From DATHSN01 sp035464115 (GTDB lineage Bacteria > Actinomycetota > Acidimicrobiia > Acidimicrobiales > SKKL01): a stretch of DNA of 16,077 nt. Location of the stretch: NCBI GenBank assembly GCA_035464115.1, contig DATHSN010000223.1:1-16077 (forward strand), given 5' to 3'. Positions 1 to 7,333 of this stretch are shown in pieces. The position numbers and the translations under genes were made by a program. Below the pieces are notes generated by a model, which was not told where the DNA came from, made no database searches, and saw nothing but the letters and a program-made list of their open reading frames with translations. The first letter of the stretch is position 1. Every line of letters starts with the position of its first letter.

Positions 1-105
1 GTGGGCGGCGTATACGTCGAGGGTGGTGTCGCCGGCGCGATGCGCCGGGGTGCGACCGGTGGAGCCGTCCGCGGCAGGCCCGGGGTCAGCGGGCGCCGAA
101 GCCAC
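1..105 (-). CDS. Partial coding frame at left edge, product unknown
   Basis: A leftward frame opens with GTG at 105-103, overlaps the last 20 bases of the DUF2207 gene and runs open through position 1, giving 35 visible residues beginning MASAPADPGP. Third codon positions are almost all G or C, and the overlap fits a tightly packed operon. The residues are Ala/Pro/Gly-rich and then read GRTPAHRAGDTTLDVYAAH, which is too short to assign. The DNA upstream of the GTG is G-rich because it encodes the glycine tail of the neighbour, so a ribosome-binding site cannot be judged. It may be the first part of the next gene of the operon or only a chance open frame. No function is proposed. Confidence 0.35.
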   Translation of the reverse strand, partial: MASAPADPGPAADGSTGRTPAHRAGDTTLDVYAAH

Positions 106-1915
106 CGCCGCCGCCACCACCGCCGCCCCCGGCGGAGAACCCGCCGCCGCCGCCGGACCCCGACGACGACGGGGTGAAGCTGCTCACCGTCGGGGCGGCG
201 AAGTCGCTCGAGAACGAGCTCATCCCGGCCAGGCGGCCGTGCCCGACGCCGGCCCCGACGAGGTACCAGGTGGCGAAGCCCGTGCCGGGGTCGTCGATCT
301 CGGGGAACCGGGTGCGCAGGCCGTCGAGCAGCTCGTCGGCGACCCCGAGCGCCACGGCCGCGACCAGGTAGCGCTCCCAGAGGATCAGGTCGCCGCTGAC
401 CGCCTCGTCGAGCCGGGAGAAGTCGCGGAGGTAGCGCTCGAGCGCCTTCCACTCGTGGTACCGGCGGGCGCCGGCGGGCGTGCGCGACCGGTGGAGGATC
501 CCGAGCGGGAGGAGCACCACGGTGGCGGCGGCGGCGATGCCCCCGGCGATCCATGCCTCGTTCCAGAAGGCGAACACCGTGAAGCCGCCGAGGACCGCCA
601 CGATCAGCGCGTGGAGCGCGAACGCGCCACCCTTGCCGGTGGCCAGGTAGTGCCGCCCGGTGAGCTCGGCCTTCACCTCCTTCTGGAAGCCCTGCCAGAA
701 CTTCTGGGCCCCCGACGCGTCCTTCGCCGACATCGCGGTGATCTCCGAGCGGCTGATGGAGTCGCGGGTGCTGCCGAAGAAGCGGGTGATCAGACGCCGC
801 TCGAACGGGGCGAGGGTGCCGGGCGGAGGCGGTTCGACCTTGGTGAACCGGTGGTCGGCGCGGTCGGGGAGCAGCGTGCGCTCCTCGGTCTCCTCGGTGA
901 TCCGCAGCCAGCCCCGCTGGGCGAGGTCGACGACGGTGGCCGAGAAGGCGTCGGGGCCGACGGTGCCCCAGCTCAGCAGCGCGACGGCGACCGCGGGCGG
1001 GTCGTCGGGGACCTCGCGCCAGTAGTCGCCGATGTCGTCGGGCTTCTTGGGGTCGCGGCCCCAGCGCTGCCAGACCAGGTAGAACGCGACGCCCGCCAGC
1101 ACCACCAGCGGCACGACGGCGAACGTGGCGAACCCGGCGAGGTCCTCGCGGAGCTCCTCGCGGTCGCGAGCGGCCTGTCGTGCTGCGTTGGCCTGCTCGG
1201 CGAGCAGCATCTCCTCGCCCACGATGGCGTCGAGGCGGTCCTCGGGCCGGCGCTCGACGGTGAACACATCGGCGTCGACCACGATGCGGGTGTCGACGAA
1301 CTGGCCCTCGGGGATGTCGGGCGCCTGGGCCCGCACCTGGGGCGCGTCGACGGTGACCACCCCGTCGAGCGGGCCGTGGGCCCAGGCCCGCAGACCGGGG
1401 GCGCCGTCGGGCAGGGTGATGGTGGCCGACCAGTCGCCGACCGCGGGCGACGTGGTGCCGATCCAGTTCCAGTAGAGCTCGCCCACGTCGGACCACACCT
1501 GCACCGCGCCCTCGATCGTGTAGCGCAGCTCGTAGGTGCGGGTGCCGCTCGTGGCCGGGGCGATGTCCCACTCGAAGAGGGTCTGGCGCGGCTGGCCGAC
1601 CGGGTCGACGAGCGTGCGCAGCGGCGCGCCCGACTCGTCGAACGCGGCGATGTCGGTGATCCGCCAGTCGAACGGACCGGGCTCGAACGTGCGCACGCCC
1701 ACCGTGAACGGCTGGTCGTCGGCGCCCGAGAACGTGTAGGTGACCTGCTCGGTCACCTCGATGGCGGCGTCGGGGCGCACCTCGGCGTCGACCTCGATGG
1801 CATCGATGCGGAAGGCCCGCTCCTCGACGCAGCCACCGGCGGCGACGAGGAGCACCAACGCCAGCGCCGCCAGCGCGACGGCGCTGCTGACGATCCGGCG
1901 ACGGGGCACCGCCAT
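86..1915 (-). CDS. DUF2207-type membrane protein with glycine-rich tail
   Basis: The 609-residue protein has the layout of the DUF2207 family of predicted membrane proteins, whose biochemical role is unknown. Residues 9-28 form a hydrophobic signal or anchor ending in AAGGC, so Cys29 could be lipidated, although the lipobox lacks the usual Leu at -3. An extracytoplasmic beta-rich domain follows (about 33-220, including VTEQVTYTFSG). A transmembrane helix lies at about 262-283, a cytoplasmic part at 285-425 and two further helices at about 431-450 and 453-473. A Ser/Gly tail at about 566-609 includes an almost unbroken glycine run at 588-605, typical of the family. The ATG at 1915 shares its A with the TGA of the dehydrogenase gene (TGATG), which fixes the start and suggests translational coupling. 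The frame stays open upstream to 2443, but that part lies inside the dehydrogenase gene and reads as Arg/Pro-rich shadow. Confidence 0.88.
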   Translation of the reverse strand: MAVPRRRIVSSAVALAALALVLLVAAGGCVEERAFRIDAIEVDAEVRPDAAIEVTEQVTYTFSGADDQPFTVGVRTFEPGPFDWRITDIAAFDESGAPLRTLVDPVGQPRQTLFEWDIAPATSGTRTYELRYTIEGAVQVWSDVGELYWNWIGTTSPAVGDWSATITLPDGAPGLRAWAHGPLDGVVTVDAPQVRAQAPDIPEGQFVDTRIVVDADVFTVERRPEDRLDAIVGEEMLLAEQANAARQAARDREELREDLAGFATFAVVPLVVLAGVAFYLVWQRWGRDPKKPDDIGDYWREVPDDPPAVAVALLSWGTVGPDAFSATVVDLAQRGWLRITEETEERTLLPDRADHRFTKVEPPPPGTLAPFERRLITRFFGSTRDSISRSEITAMSAKDASGAQKFWQGFQKEVKAELTGRHYLATGKGGAFALHALIVAVLGGFTVFAFWNEAWIAGGIAAAATVVLLPLGILHRSRTPAGARRYHEWKALERYLRDFSRLDEAVSGDLILWERYLVAAVALGVADELLDGLRTRFPEIDDPGTGFATWYLVGAGVGHGRLAGMSSFSSDFAAPTVSSFTPSSSGSGGGGGFSAGGGGGGGGGGFGAR

Positions 1916-2700
1916 CAGATCGGGTTCGTGTAGCGCTCTTGGAGCCGCTGCATCCCGTGGATCCAGCGGTCGGGATCCTCGGCCTTGCGGCGCACGTACT
2001 GGGCCACCTCGGGGTGCGGGAGGATGAGGAACCGCTCCTCGTGGAGGCCGGCGACCACCACGCTGGCCAGGTCCTCGGGCTCGATCATGCCGTCGACGCC
2101 GGCCACGCCACCGCCGGGCGTGCCGGCGGTCATGTTGGTGCGCACGGCCTGGGGGGCCAGCACCGAGACCTTGATGCCCTGGTGGCCGTGGGTGATGGCC
2201 AGCCACTCGGCGAGGGCCACCGCGGCGTGCTTGGTGACGGCGTAGGGCGCCGAGCCGATCTGGGACAGCAGCCCGGCGGCCGACGCGGTGTTGAGCAGGT
2301 AGCCCTGGCCCCGGGCGATCATCGCCGGGAGGGCCGCCCGGGCCGCCCAGACGTGGGCCATCACGTTGATGTCGATGATCCGCCGCCACTCGTCGTCGGG
2401 CACCTCGACCCCGCCGCCGATGGCGATGCCCGCGTTGGAGCACAGCAGGTCGATCGGACCGAGCTCCTCGGCGGCGGCGACCAGCGCCGCCACGTCGGCC
2501 GGGTCGGCCACGTCGCAGCGTCGGACCACCGCCCGGGCGCCCGCAGCCTCGACCGCGGCCGCCACGTCGGCGAGGCCGGCCTCGTCGAGGTCGGCCAGCA
2601 CGAGGGTGCGGGCCCCCTCGTTGGCGAAGCGGCGGGCCAACGCCGCACCGATCCCGTTGGCCGCCCCGGTCACCACCACGTTCGCGTCGCGCAGCTGCAT
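1915..2700 (-). CDS. SDR-family NAD(P)-dependent oxidoreductase
   Basis: This is a 261-residue classical short-chain dehydrogenase/reductase, of normal length for the family. The nucleotide-binding motif TGAANGIG is at 11-18. Asp37 at the end of strand 2 (LADLDE) suggests a preference for NAD(H). The NAG motif is at 89-91, Asn112 sits in the INV segment, and Ser140, Tyr153 and Lys157 (YAVTK) complete the catalytic tetrad. The substrate is not evident; related actinobacterial enzymes oxidise or reduce hydroxyacyl, steroid or xenobiotic alcohols. The ATG at 2700 immediately precedes the Rossmann strand (MQLRDANVVVTGAA). The frame is open further upstream but crosses into the preceding gene, so that extension is rejected. 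No strong Shine-Dalgarno sequence precedes the ATG. The gene sits 52 bases after an LLM oxidoreductase and is coupled to the DUF2207 gene downstream. Confidence 0.92.
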   Translation of the reverse strand: MQLRDANVVVTGAANGIGAALARRFANEGARTLVLADLDEAGLADVAAAVEAAGARAVVRRCDVADPADVAALVAAAEELGPIDLLCSNAGIAIGGGVEVPDDEWRRIIDINVMAHVWAARAALPAMIARGQGYLLNTASAAGLLSQIGSAPYAVTKHAAVALAEWLAITHGHQGIKVSVLAPQAVRTNMTAGTPGGGVAGVDGMIEPEDLASVVVAGLHEERFLILPHPEVAQYVRRKAEDPDRWIHGMQRLQERYTNPI

Positions 2701-2752
2701 GGTGGGCGAGCGTACGCGCTCGGGCCGGTCGCGGTGGCGTGCCTCGCGTGGC

Positions 2753-3754
2753 TCAGGCCCGGCCGACCGCGGCCCGCATGGTGGCCTCGACGACGCCCCA
2801 GCGGTCGGGGCCCCAGGGCAGCGGCATGAGGACCGGGACGTCGACCCCGGCGTCGACGTAGGACCGCATGGTGGCGTGGACGTGGTCGGCGTCGCCCATG
2901 ACGTCGATGGCGTCGACCATGCGGTCGGAGACCGCGGCGAGGGCGCCGTCGCGATCCTTGGCGGCGTGGCGCTCGCGCACCGCCTCGACCTCGTCGCCGA
3001 AACCGGCGCGGACGAAGTTGCGGGCGTAGGAGTCGACCACCGCGTAGGAGAACAGGTCGCGACGGGCCAGCTCGATGCCGTCGGCGCGCTCGGCGACGCC
3101 GGCGTGGACGTAGGCGTAGACCCGGCAGCGGCCACCGTCGGTGCGACGGGCCTCGCCCTGGCGCACCTGCTCGACCGACCACGCCACGTGCGAGGCGGGG
3201 AGGTAGTTGAGCAGCACGCCGTCGGCGACCTCGCCGGCGAGCTGGAGCATCTTGGGGTTGAGCGCGGCGAGCACGATCTCGGGGCGGCGCTCGCCGAGGC
3301 GGACGCCGAGGCGGAACCGGCTCACCCGGTAGTGGTCGCCGGCGAACGACACCGACTCGCCCGACAGGCACTCGCGCACCAGCGCCACCCACTCGCGGAC
3401 CCGTCCGAGCGGGTCGTCGCCGTAGGGGGCGCCGTGCCAGCGCTCGGTGACGACCGGCGACGAGATGCCGACCCCGAGCAGGACCCGACGGTCGGGCTGG
3501 AGGGCCTGGAGGGTGGCGCCGGCCATGGCGGTGAGCGGCGGGGTGCGCAGCTGCAGGGCGAGGACGCCGGTGCCGAGGTCGAGCGACGGGGCGGCTGCCC
3601 CCACCGCCCCGAGCAGCGAGAACGCCTCGGGCCCGGTGGTCTCGGCGGTCCAGAAGCTGGTGTAGCCGAGCTCCTCGGCGAGGCGGGCGGCGCGCACGGC
3701 GGCGTCGACGCCGAGGGCCGAGAAGCTGGCGAAGGTCACTCCGGGGCTGTCCAC
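2753..3754 (-). CDS. LLM-class flavin (F420-type) oxidoreductase
   Basis: The 333-residue protein has the luciferase-like monooxygenase TIM-barrel pattern. The N-terminal part reads AARLAEELGYTSFWTAE (22-38). The strand-loop LGTGVLALQLRTP follows at 60-72, then VLLGVGISSP at 91-100 and GRVREWVALVRECL at 117-130. A later LNPKMLQLAGEVADG segment (165-179) is characteristic of F420-dependent members. Such enzymes use reduced F420 or FMN for hydride transfer; the substrate here is unknown. The start is GTG at 3754, preceded by a weak AGGGT element about 10 bases upstream; an in-frame GTG at 3739 (VTFASFSALG) is an alternative start. It lies 10 bases downstream of the small hypothetical gene and 52 bases upstream of the dehydrogenase, so these genes are probably cotranscribed. 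Confidence 0.9.
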   Translation of the reverse strand: MDSPGVTFASFSALGVDAAVRAARLAEELGYTSFWTAETTGPEAFSLLGAVGAAAPSLDLGTGVLALQLRTPPLTAMAGATLQALQPDRRVLLGVGISSPVVTERWHGAPYGDDPLGRVREWVALVRECLSGESVSFAGDHYRVSRFRLGVRLGERRPEIVLAALNPKMLQLAGEVADGVLLNYLPASHVAWSVEQVRQGEARRTDGGRCRVYAYVHAGVAERADGIELARRDLFSYAVVDSYARNFVRAGFGDEVEAVRERHAAKDRDGALAAVSDRMVDAIDVMGDADHVHATMRSYVDAGVDVPVLMPLPWGPDRWGVVEATMRAAVGRA

Positions 3755-3764
3755 GGCGGCGACC

Positions 3765-4133
3765 CTAGCCAGGTGGGCGGGGCCCGTCGTCGGGACCGCC
3801 GGGTCGTGGTTCGTGGGGCGTCGGCGGGCCCAGCTCGTCGCTGGTGAACCCGTCGAGGTCGCCGCCCCCGCGCAGCACGTGGGCCGCCCCGTCGGACCGC
3901 ACCACGAGCGCCGGCCCGCCCATCGAACGGCCCTCGCGGGTGGACACCTCGACGCGCACCGGGGCCTTCGGCAGCTTGCGCACGAGGCGGGTGGCGGCCA
4001 CGACCTCCCAGTCGAGCGGCCCGGCCTCGCCCGTGCCGGGGTCGGTGCGGGCCACCACGAGCGAGCCGCCCCTCAGGGGGAGCGACGCCCCGTCGACCAC
4101 GAGCTCGGTGAGCACGAACCGGGCCGAGCGCAT
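3765..4133 (-). CDS. Hypothetical small protein, first gene of operon
   Basis: The 122-residue protein starts at ATG 4133. I do not recognise a family. Residues 1-90 alternate hydrophobic and polar residues in short stretches (for example RFVLTELVVDG and GGSLVVARTD), suggesting a compact beta-rich domain. The last 25-30 residues (from about TSDELGPPTP) are Pro/Gly-rich and probably disordered. There is no signal peptide, transmembrane segment or Cys. It ends 10 bases before the GTG of the LLM oxidoreductase, so it is likely cotranscribed with it, which is the only hint of function. It diverges from the 62-residue gene at 4292 across a 158-base intergenic region. A longer overlapping leftward frame at 3736-4224 is Arg-rich and is a shadow. 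Confidence 0.65.
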   Translation of the reverse strand: MRSARFVLTELVVDGASLPLRGGSLVVARTDPGTGEAGPLDWEVVAATRLVRKLPKAPVRVEVSTREGRSMGGPALVVRSDGAAHVLRGGGDLDGFTSDELGPPTPHEPRPGGPDDGPRPPG

Positions 4134-4215
4134 GGGCCGAGGCTACGCCCCGAGCCCAGGGGGACGTGGACCCCCGCGCCGCTCGACGCGATCGATCGAT
4201 CCGGGGGCGAAACAC

Positions 4216-4230
4216 CGATGTCACACATCG
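4216..4230. promoter_or_regulatory. Possible operator: short palindrome in divergent intergenic region
   Basis: The 15-base sequence CGATGTCACACATCG is an inverted repeat with 6-base arms (CGATGT and ACATCG) around CAC. It lies between divergent genes starting at 4133 (leftward) and 4292 (rightward). A TATGGT hexamer at 4235-4240 follows it closely and could be a -10 element for the rightward gene, but I see no convincing -35. A second, overlapping symmetry pairs GTCAC (4220-4224) with GTGAC (4239-4243). The position fits a repressor or activator site, but no regulator family is identified. Confidence 0.3.
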
Positions 4231-4291
4231 TCGCTATGGTGACGACACGGGGGCCGGATCCGGCTACCCGGCGATGCACGAGGGAGGACGC

Positions 4292-4480
4292 ATGACCGAG
4301 ACAGCGGCCATCGACACCATCGCCGAAGCGCTGGCGCTCATCGACCGCGGGCTCGGCGACATGCAGCACCGCGAGCTGGTCTCCACCGACGAGGTGTCCG
4401 ATCTGCTGCTCGACGTGCGGCTCCTGCTCGCCACCGGCCAGTCCACCGGCGACGAGGCCGAGGTCCTCTCGGCCAACTGA
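4292..4480 (+). CDS. Small acidic hypothetical protein (62 aa)
   Basis: The start ATG at 4292 is preceded by a strong Shine-Dalgarno sequence, AGGGAGG at 4281-4287, with a spacer of four bases; this decides against the longer open frame from 4166. The 62-residue product (MTETAAIDTIAEAL...) is acidic and predicted mostly helical: heptad-like hydrophobics run through IDTIAEALALID and VSDLLLDVRLLLA, suggesting a helical hairpin. It has no Cys, signal or membrane segment. I do not recognise a family. It is transcribed alone, divergently from the 3765-4133 gene, and converges on the WS/DGAT gene with only 15 bases between stop codons. Confidence 0.7.
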   Translation: MTETAAIDTIAEALALIDRGLGDMQHRELVSTDEVSDLLLDVRLLLATGQSTGDEAEVLSAN

Positions 4481-4500
4481 GGCTCGGGCCCGACCTCAGT
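4476..4500. terminator. Bidirectional stem-loop covering both convergent stop codons
   Basis: Arms ACTGAGG (4476-4482) and CCTCAGT (4494-4500) are perfect complements. The centre TCGGGCCCGA (4484-4493) is itself palindromic, leaving one unpaired C at 4483. The RNA of either strand can form a 7-bp stem extended by a G+C-rich inner stem. The TGA of the rightward gene (4478-4480) and that of the leftward gene (4498-4496) both lie within the arms. No T-tract follows on either side, which is common for actinobacterial hairpin terminators but makes intrinsic termination unproven. Confidence 0.6.
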
Positions 4501-5890
4501 CGGTGCCCACCTCGGCGATCCCCAGCTCGGCGAACGCGTCGCGCAGCGCGGCGCGGAGGCGCTCGGGCTCCCGGACGGCCATCGGGTCGCAGTGCAGGCC
4601 CATGTCGACCCGTCCTGCGTAGCTCATCATGGTGATGTTGCAGGGCGTGGCGGCCAGTGGCCCGAGCGCCCAGGTGGCGAGGATGCGGGCGCCGGCCACG
4701 TGGAGCGGGAAGGGCGCGGCCCGCACGTTCGACACGGTGAGGTCGATGGTGGCGGCCTGGCGCCGGGCCACCCGGGTGAGCACCGGCACCGGGACGACGT
4801 CGACGATGCCGGCGAGGGGCTCGATCACCGTCGTGAACGACTCGCGCTTGGTGCGCTGGAGGCGGCTCGACACGGCGGCGAGGTGCGCGGCGGCGTCGCC
4901 CTCGTCGGTGGGGAGCACCACCCGCGTCGGGCTGAACGCGTTGCCGCCCCCACCCCCGCGGCGGCGGGTGCTCACCGGCATGGCGAGTCGGAGCTCGGCG
5001 AGCGCCTCGCCCTGGTCGCGGTGGTAGGCACCCGCGGCGCGGGTGGCGGCGGCCACGAACACGTCGTTGACGCTCGCGCCGGCCGCGTCGGCGACGGCCC
5101 GCAGATCGGCGAACGACACGCTGAGCACCTCGAGGTGCCGGGCGTCGGATCGTGACCGCCACGCCTGCGAGCGGCCGTGATCGATGACCACCAGCTGACG
5201 TCCGAGCGATCGGGCGACGTCGACCACCTCGGCTCCGGCCTCGGTGAAGCGCGACGGGTGGACCAGCCCGCCGGCCGCCCACCGCCCGACGTCGACCGCG
5301 TTGCGGGCCAGGTCGCCCAGGCGCTCCGTCGGGCCGACCGGTCCGGTGTCGTCGCGGTGGGTGGTGGGCGGGCGGGGCGAGACCAGCGGGGCGGCGGCGT
5401 CGCGCTCGACGTCGAGGAACTGGGCCGAGAACCGGATGCCGCCCTCGCCGTCGGTGATCGTGTGGTGCATCCGTTGCACCAGCGCCGCCCGCCCGTCGTC
5501 CATGCCGGTGATGACCTCGAAGGTCCAGCCCGGACGGCTGGCGTCGAGCGGTGTCGCCACCAGCTCGGTGGCGTGGTCGAGCACGGCGCGCAGGTCGCCG
5601 TGGCCGGGAGCGTCGACGGCGCGCAGGTGGTGGTCGAGGTCGAAGTCGGGGTCGTCCTCCCACTGCGGGGTCCCGACCGGCCCACCCGGGTCGACGACGC
5701 GGAGGCGGAGCCGGGGAACGGCGACCAGCGCGCCGCGCAGCCGCTCCCGGAGCCGATCGAGATCGGGCTCGGCATCGAGGAGGCTGACGCTGCCGAACGT
5801 CGAGCGCAGCCACGGATCGCGACCGAGCCGCCACATGAGCGTCTCGAGCGGTGAGAGCGAGCTCGATGTCGGCCGAACCGACGTGGCCAT
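4496..5890 (-). CDS. WS/DGAT-family O-acyltransferase
   Basis: The 464-residue protein is a full-length member of the wax ester synthase/diacylglycerol acyltransferase family. It carries the active-site motif HHTITDG at 142-148 (HHxxxDG), whose second His is the expected base. The second-domain motif ASVNDVFVAA is at 272-281 (Asn275-Asp276), TVSNVRAAPFPLHVAG is at 385-400, and the C-terminal PCNITMMSYAG motif is at 416-426. Family members transfer acyl groups from acyl-CoA to diacylglycerol or fatty alcohols at membrane or lipid-droplet surfaces, and actinobacteria usually carry several copies. A glycine-rich insertion, RGGGGGNAFSP, is at 311-321. ATG 5890 has AGGGTGG four bases upstream. It is the last gene of the leftward operon, 26 bases after the DsbA-fold gene, and ends in the shared terminator hairpin. 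Confidence 0.94.
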   Translation of the reverse strand: MATSVRPTSSSLSPLETLMWRLGRDPWLRSTFGSVSLLDAEPDLDRLRERLRGALVAVPRLRLRVVDPGGPVGTPQWEDDPDFDLDHHLRAVDAPGHGDLRAVLDHATELVATPLDASRPGWTFEVITGMDDGRAALVQRMHHTITDGEGGIRFSAQFLDVERDAAAPLVSPRPPTTHRDDTGPVGPTERLGDLARNAVDVGRWAAGGLVHPSRFTEAGAEVVDVARSLGRQLVVIDHGRSQAWRSRSDARHLEVLSVSFADLRAVADAAGASVNDVFVAAATRAAGAYHRDQGEALAELRLAMPVSTRRRGGGGGNAFSPTRVVLPTDEGDAAAHLAAVSSRLQRTKRESFTTVIEPLAGIVDVVPVPVLTRVARRQAATIDLTVSNVRAAPFPLHVAGARILATWALGPLAATPCNITMMSYAGRVDMGLHCDPMAVREPERLRAALRDAFAELGIAEVGTD

Positions 5891-5916
5891 GCGGCCACCC
5901 TACGCGCCGGGACGGA

Positions 5917-6522
5917 TCAGCGGCGCAGTGACGTGTGCTTGAACTCGTTGAGCTCGGGCCAGCCGTCGAGCAGGTCGACGATGCGCTCGATGGTGCGCGT
6001 GGCGAGGGCGGCGTCGCCGTCGGGTGCCTCCATGAGCCGGACGAAGGCGGCGTGCTCGCCGACCGCGAAGGTGGGCACGCCCCACGTCTCGTTGTCGGTG
6101 ACCGCCGCCTCGTGCTCGGCGCGCACGGTGGCGAGCGGCCAACCGGCGTCGATCTCGGCGAACACGGCGACGGCGTCGACCCCCTGGTCGGCGAGGATCT
6201 TCTCGAGCACCTCGCGCTCGCGCAGGTGCGCGCCGTGGAGGTGGCGGGCGTCGAACAGGGCGCGGTGCACCGCCCGGAACTGGGCGGGGAACCGGTCGCG
6301 CACGACCACGCCCACCTGGAGCGCGAGGAGGCCGGTGTCGGAGTCGGGGTCGTCCCAGACATCGAGATCGCCCTCCTCGACGTGGGCCTGGCCGAGCGAG
6401 AACGGCACGAACCGCACGTCCCACTCGGCACCCGCCTCGAGCCCCTCGAGCACGTGGAGGTGGGCGATGCGGGCGAACGGGCAGCGGTAGTCCCAGGTGA
6501 CGGAGAACGGCGGCATGGTCAC
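5917..6522 (-). CDS. DsbA-family (thioredoxin-fold) protein with one cysteine
   Basis: The 201-residue protein fits the DsbA/2-hydroxychromene-2-carboxylate isomerase/GST-kappa superfamily. Strand 1 leads into WDYRCPFARIAH (10-21), a helical insertion follows, and the cis-proline loop GVPTF is at 148-152. The usual CxxC is reduced to CPFA, with Cys14 the only Cys in the protein, so a classical dithiol oxidase is unlikely. A monothiol, GST-like or isomerase activity is possible. There is no signal peptide, so it is probably cytosolic. The start is GTG 6522, with GGGG five bases upstream; ATG 6516 two codons later is equally possible. It lies 46 bases after the PAP2 gene and 26 before WS/DGAT, consistent with one transcript. 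Confidence 0.85.
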   Translation of the reverse strand: MTMPPFSVTWDYRCPFARIAHLHVLEGLEAGAEWDVRFVPFSLGQAHVEEGDLDVWDDPDSDTGLLALQVGVVVRDRFPAQFRAVHRALFDARHLHGAHLREREVLEKILADQGVDAVAVFAEIDAGWPLATVRAEHEAAVTDNETWGVPTFAVGEHAAFVRLMEAPDGDAALATRTIERIVDLLDGWPELNEFKHTSLRR

Positions 6523-6568
6523 CAGAACCCCGGTGGGGCCACGGGTGTTCCCGACGGTCCCGGCCGGG

Positions 6569-7333
6569 TCAGCGGCGAGGGGTGCGCAGCGGCACGGCCC
6601 GACGGACGGCCGCGCCGAGCGCCACGCCGATCACCGCCCCGCCGACCACGTCGGACGCGTGGTGGATGCGCACGTGGACCCGGCTGGTGGCCACCACCGT
6701 GGCCACCGCGAACCACACCGGGCCGAGCCGGCTGCGCTCGCTGAGCAGCGTGGCCGCGAGGAACGCCGCGCTCGCGTGGCCGCTCGGGAACGAGCTGGTG
6801 GCGGGCGTGCGCAGGTTGTGGGGTCGCTCGTGGTCGTGGACCGGCCGCTCGCGGCGGAACCAGGTCTTCACCACGCCGTTCACCAGCGCCGACTCGACCG
6901 CCAGGGCGGCGGCCGCCCGCACCGCTCGACGGGTGCCGTGCTCGGGGTCGACGGTGGCCTGCGCGGTGCCGAGCAGGTGCCAGACGAGGCTCCAGTCGCC
7001 GAGGGTGGACGCCGAGTAGAAGGCCCGGTCGGCCACCGGGATCCCCCGGAGGTGGTCGAACCAACGGTCGACCTCGGCGTCGAACCGCCCGAGGAGGTGC
7101 CCGAGCGACCCGGGCGCGTGGGCGGCCACCGAGGGGGCGACCGGCTCGGCCGCCTCGTGGGGCACGGGTGGCGCGTAGGACCCGTCGGGATCGTGCAGGG
7201 GCGGCAGACCCGGCGGGTGGGGTCCCTCGACGGGCGGCGGTGGCACGGCCGCGTCGTCGGGCACAGCCGCGTCGGTGGCCGGCGCGGCCGCGTCGTCGTC
7301 GGGCGCGGTCGCGTCGTCGCGGGGCACGGTCAC
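6569..7333 (-). CDS. PAP2-superfamily membrane phosphatase
   Basis: The 254-residue protein carries all three PAP2 (lipid phosphatase/acid phosphatase) signatures: KTWFRRERP at 156-164 (KX6RP), FPSGH at 182-186, and SRVHVRIHHASD at 217-228 (SRX5HX3D with His224 and Asp228). Hydrophobic segments around 111-126, 138-155, 186-198, 204-217 and 229-245 indicate an integral membrane enzyme. Members dephosphorylate phosphatidate, isoprenyl diphosphates or related lipids. The N-terminal 75 residues are Asp/Ala/Pro-rich and probably disordered. The GTG start at 7333 overlaps the TGA of the hydrolase (GTGA), so the genes are translationally coupled; a second GTG at 7327 is an alternative. The frame stays open as far as 8614, but that extension lies over the hydrolase and is Arg/Pro-rich shadow. 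With WS/DGAT downstream, a phosphatidate substrate is an attractive inference. Confidence 0.9.
   Translation of the reverse strand: MTVPRDDATAPDDDAAAPATDAAVPDDAAVPPPPVEGPHPPGLPPLHDPDGSYAPPVPHEAAEPVAPSVAAHAPGSLGHLLGRFDAEVDRWFDHLRGIPVADRAFYSASTLGDWSLVWHLLGTAQATVDPEHGTRRAVRAAAALAVESALVNGVVKTWFRRERPVHDHERPHNLRTPATSSFPSGHASAAFLAATLLSERSRLGPVWFAVATVVATSRVHVRIHHASDVVGGAVIGVALGAAVRRAVPLRTPRR
7242..7320. repeat. Degenerate tandem repeat in 5' end of PAP2 gene
   Basis: Four consecutive imperfect units begin at 7242, 7260, 7281 and 7302, of 18, 21, 21 and 19 bases. They share the core GGC(A/G)C(G/A)G(C/T)CGCGTCG on the + strand. They encode the Asp-Asp-Ala-Ala-Pro/Val pattern of the first 30 residues of the PAP2 protein. 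The variation keeps the reading frame of the leftward gene. It is probably a low-complexity linker that expanded by slippage. Confidence 0.5.

Noticed and set aside
1..105. Residues GDTTLDVYAAH resemble the Tyr motif of tyrosine recombinases, and GRTPAHRAG resembles an ankyrin repeat.
   Set aside because: Only about 20 residues are visible, at the start rather than the end of a frame, without the Arg/His residues or repeat units needed. Treated as coincidence.
588..609. Possible frameshift suspicion from the glycine run of the DUF2207 tail (protein residues 588-609).
   Set aside because: A Gly/Ser-rich C-terminus is a known trait of the family, so the frame is probably correct.
23..1933. A 636-codon open frame on the + strand opposite the DUF2207 gene.
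   Set aside because: It is Gly/Asp/Arg/Val-rich with no domain pattern; it is the usual antisense shadow of a GC-rich gene with clear family features.
2701..3135. Upstream extension of the dehydrogenase frame that would make a 406-residue protein.
   Set aside because: It overlaps the LLM gene, is Thr/Ser/Pro-rich, and the SDR fold starts exactly at ATG 2700.
4189..4200. CGATCGATCGAT tract as a possible origin or methylation site cluster.
   Set aside because: Only three overlapping CGAT units with no DnaA boxes or AT-rich element; likely chance.
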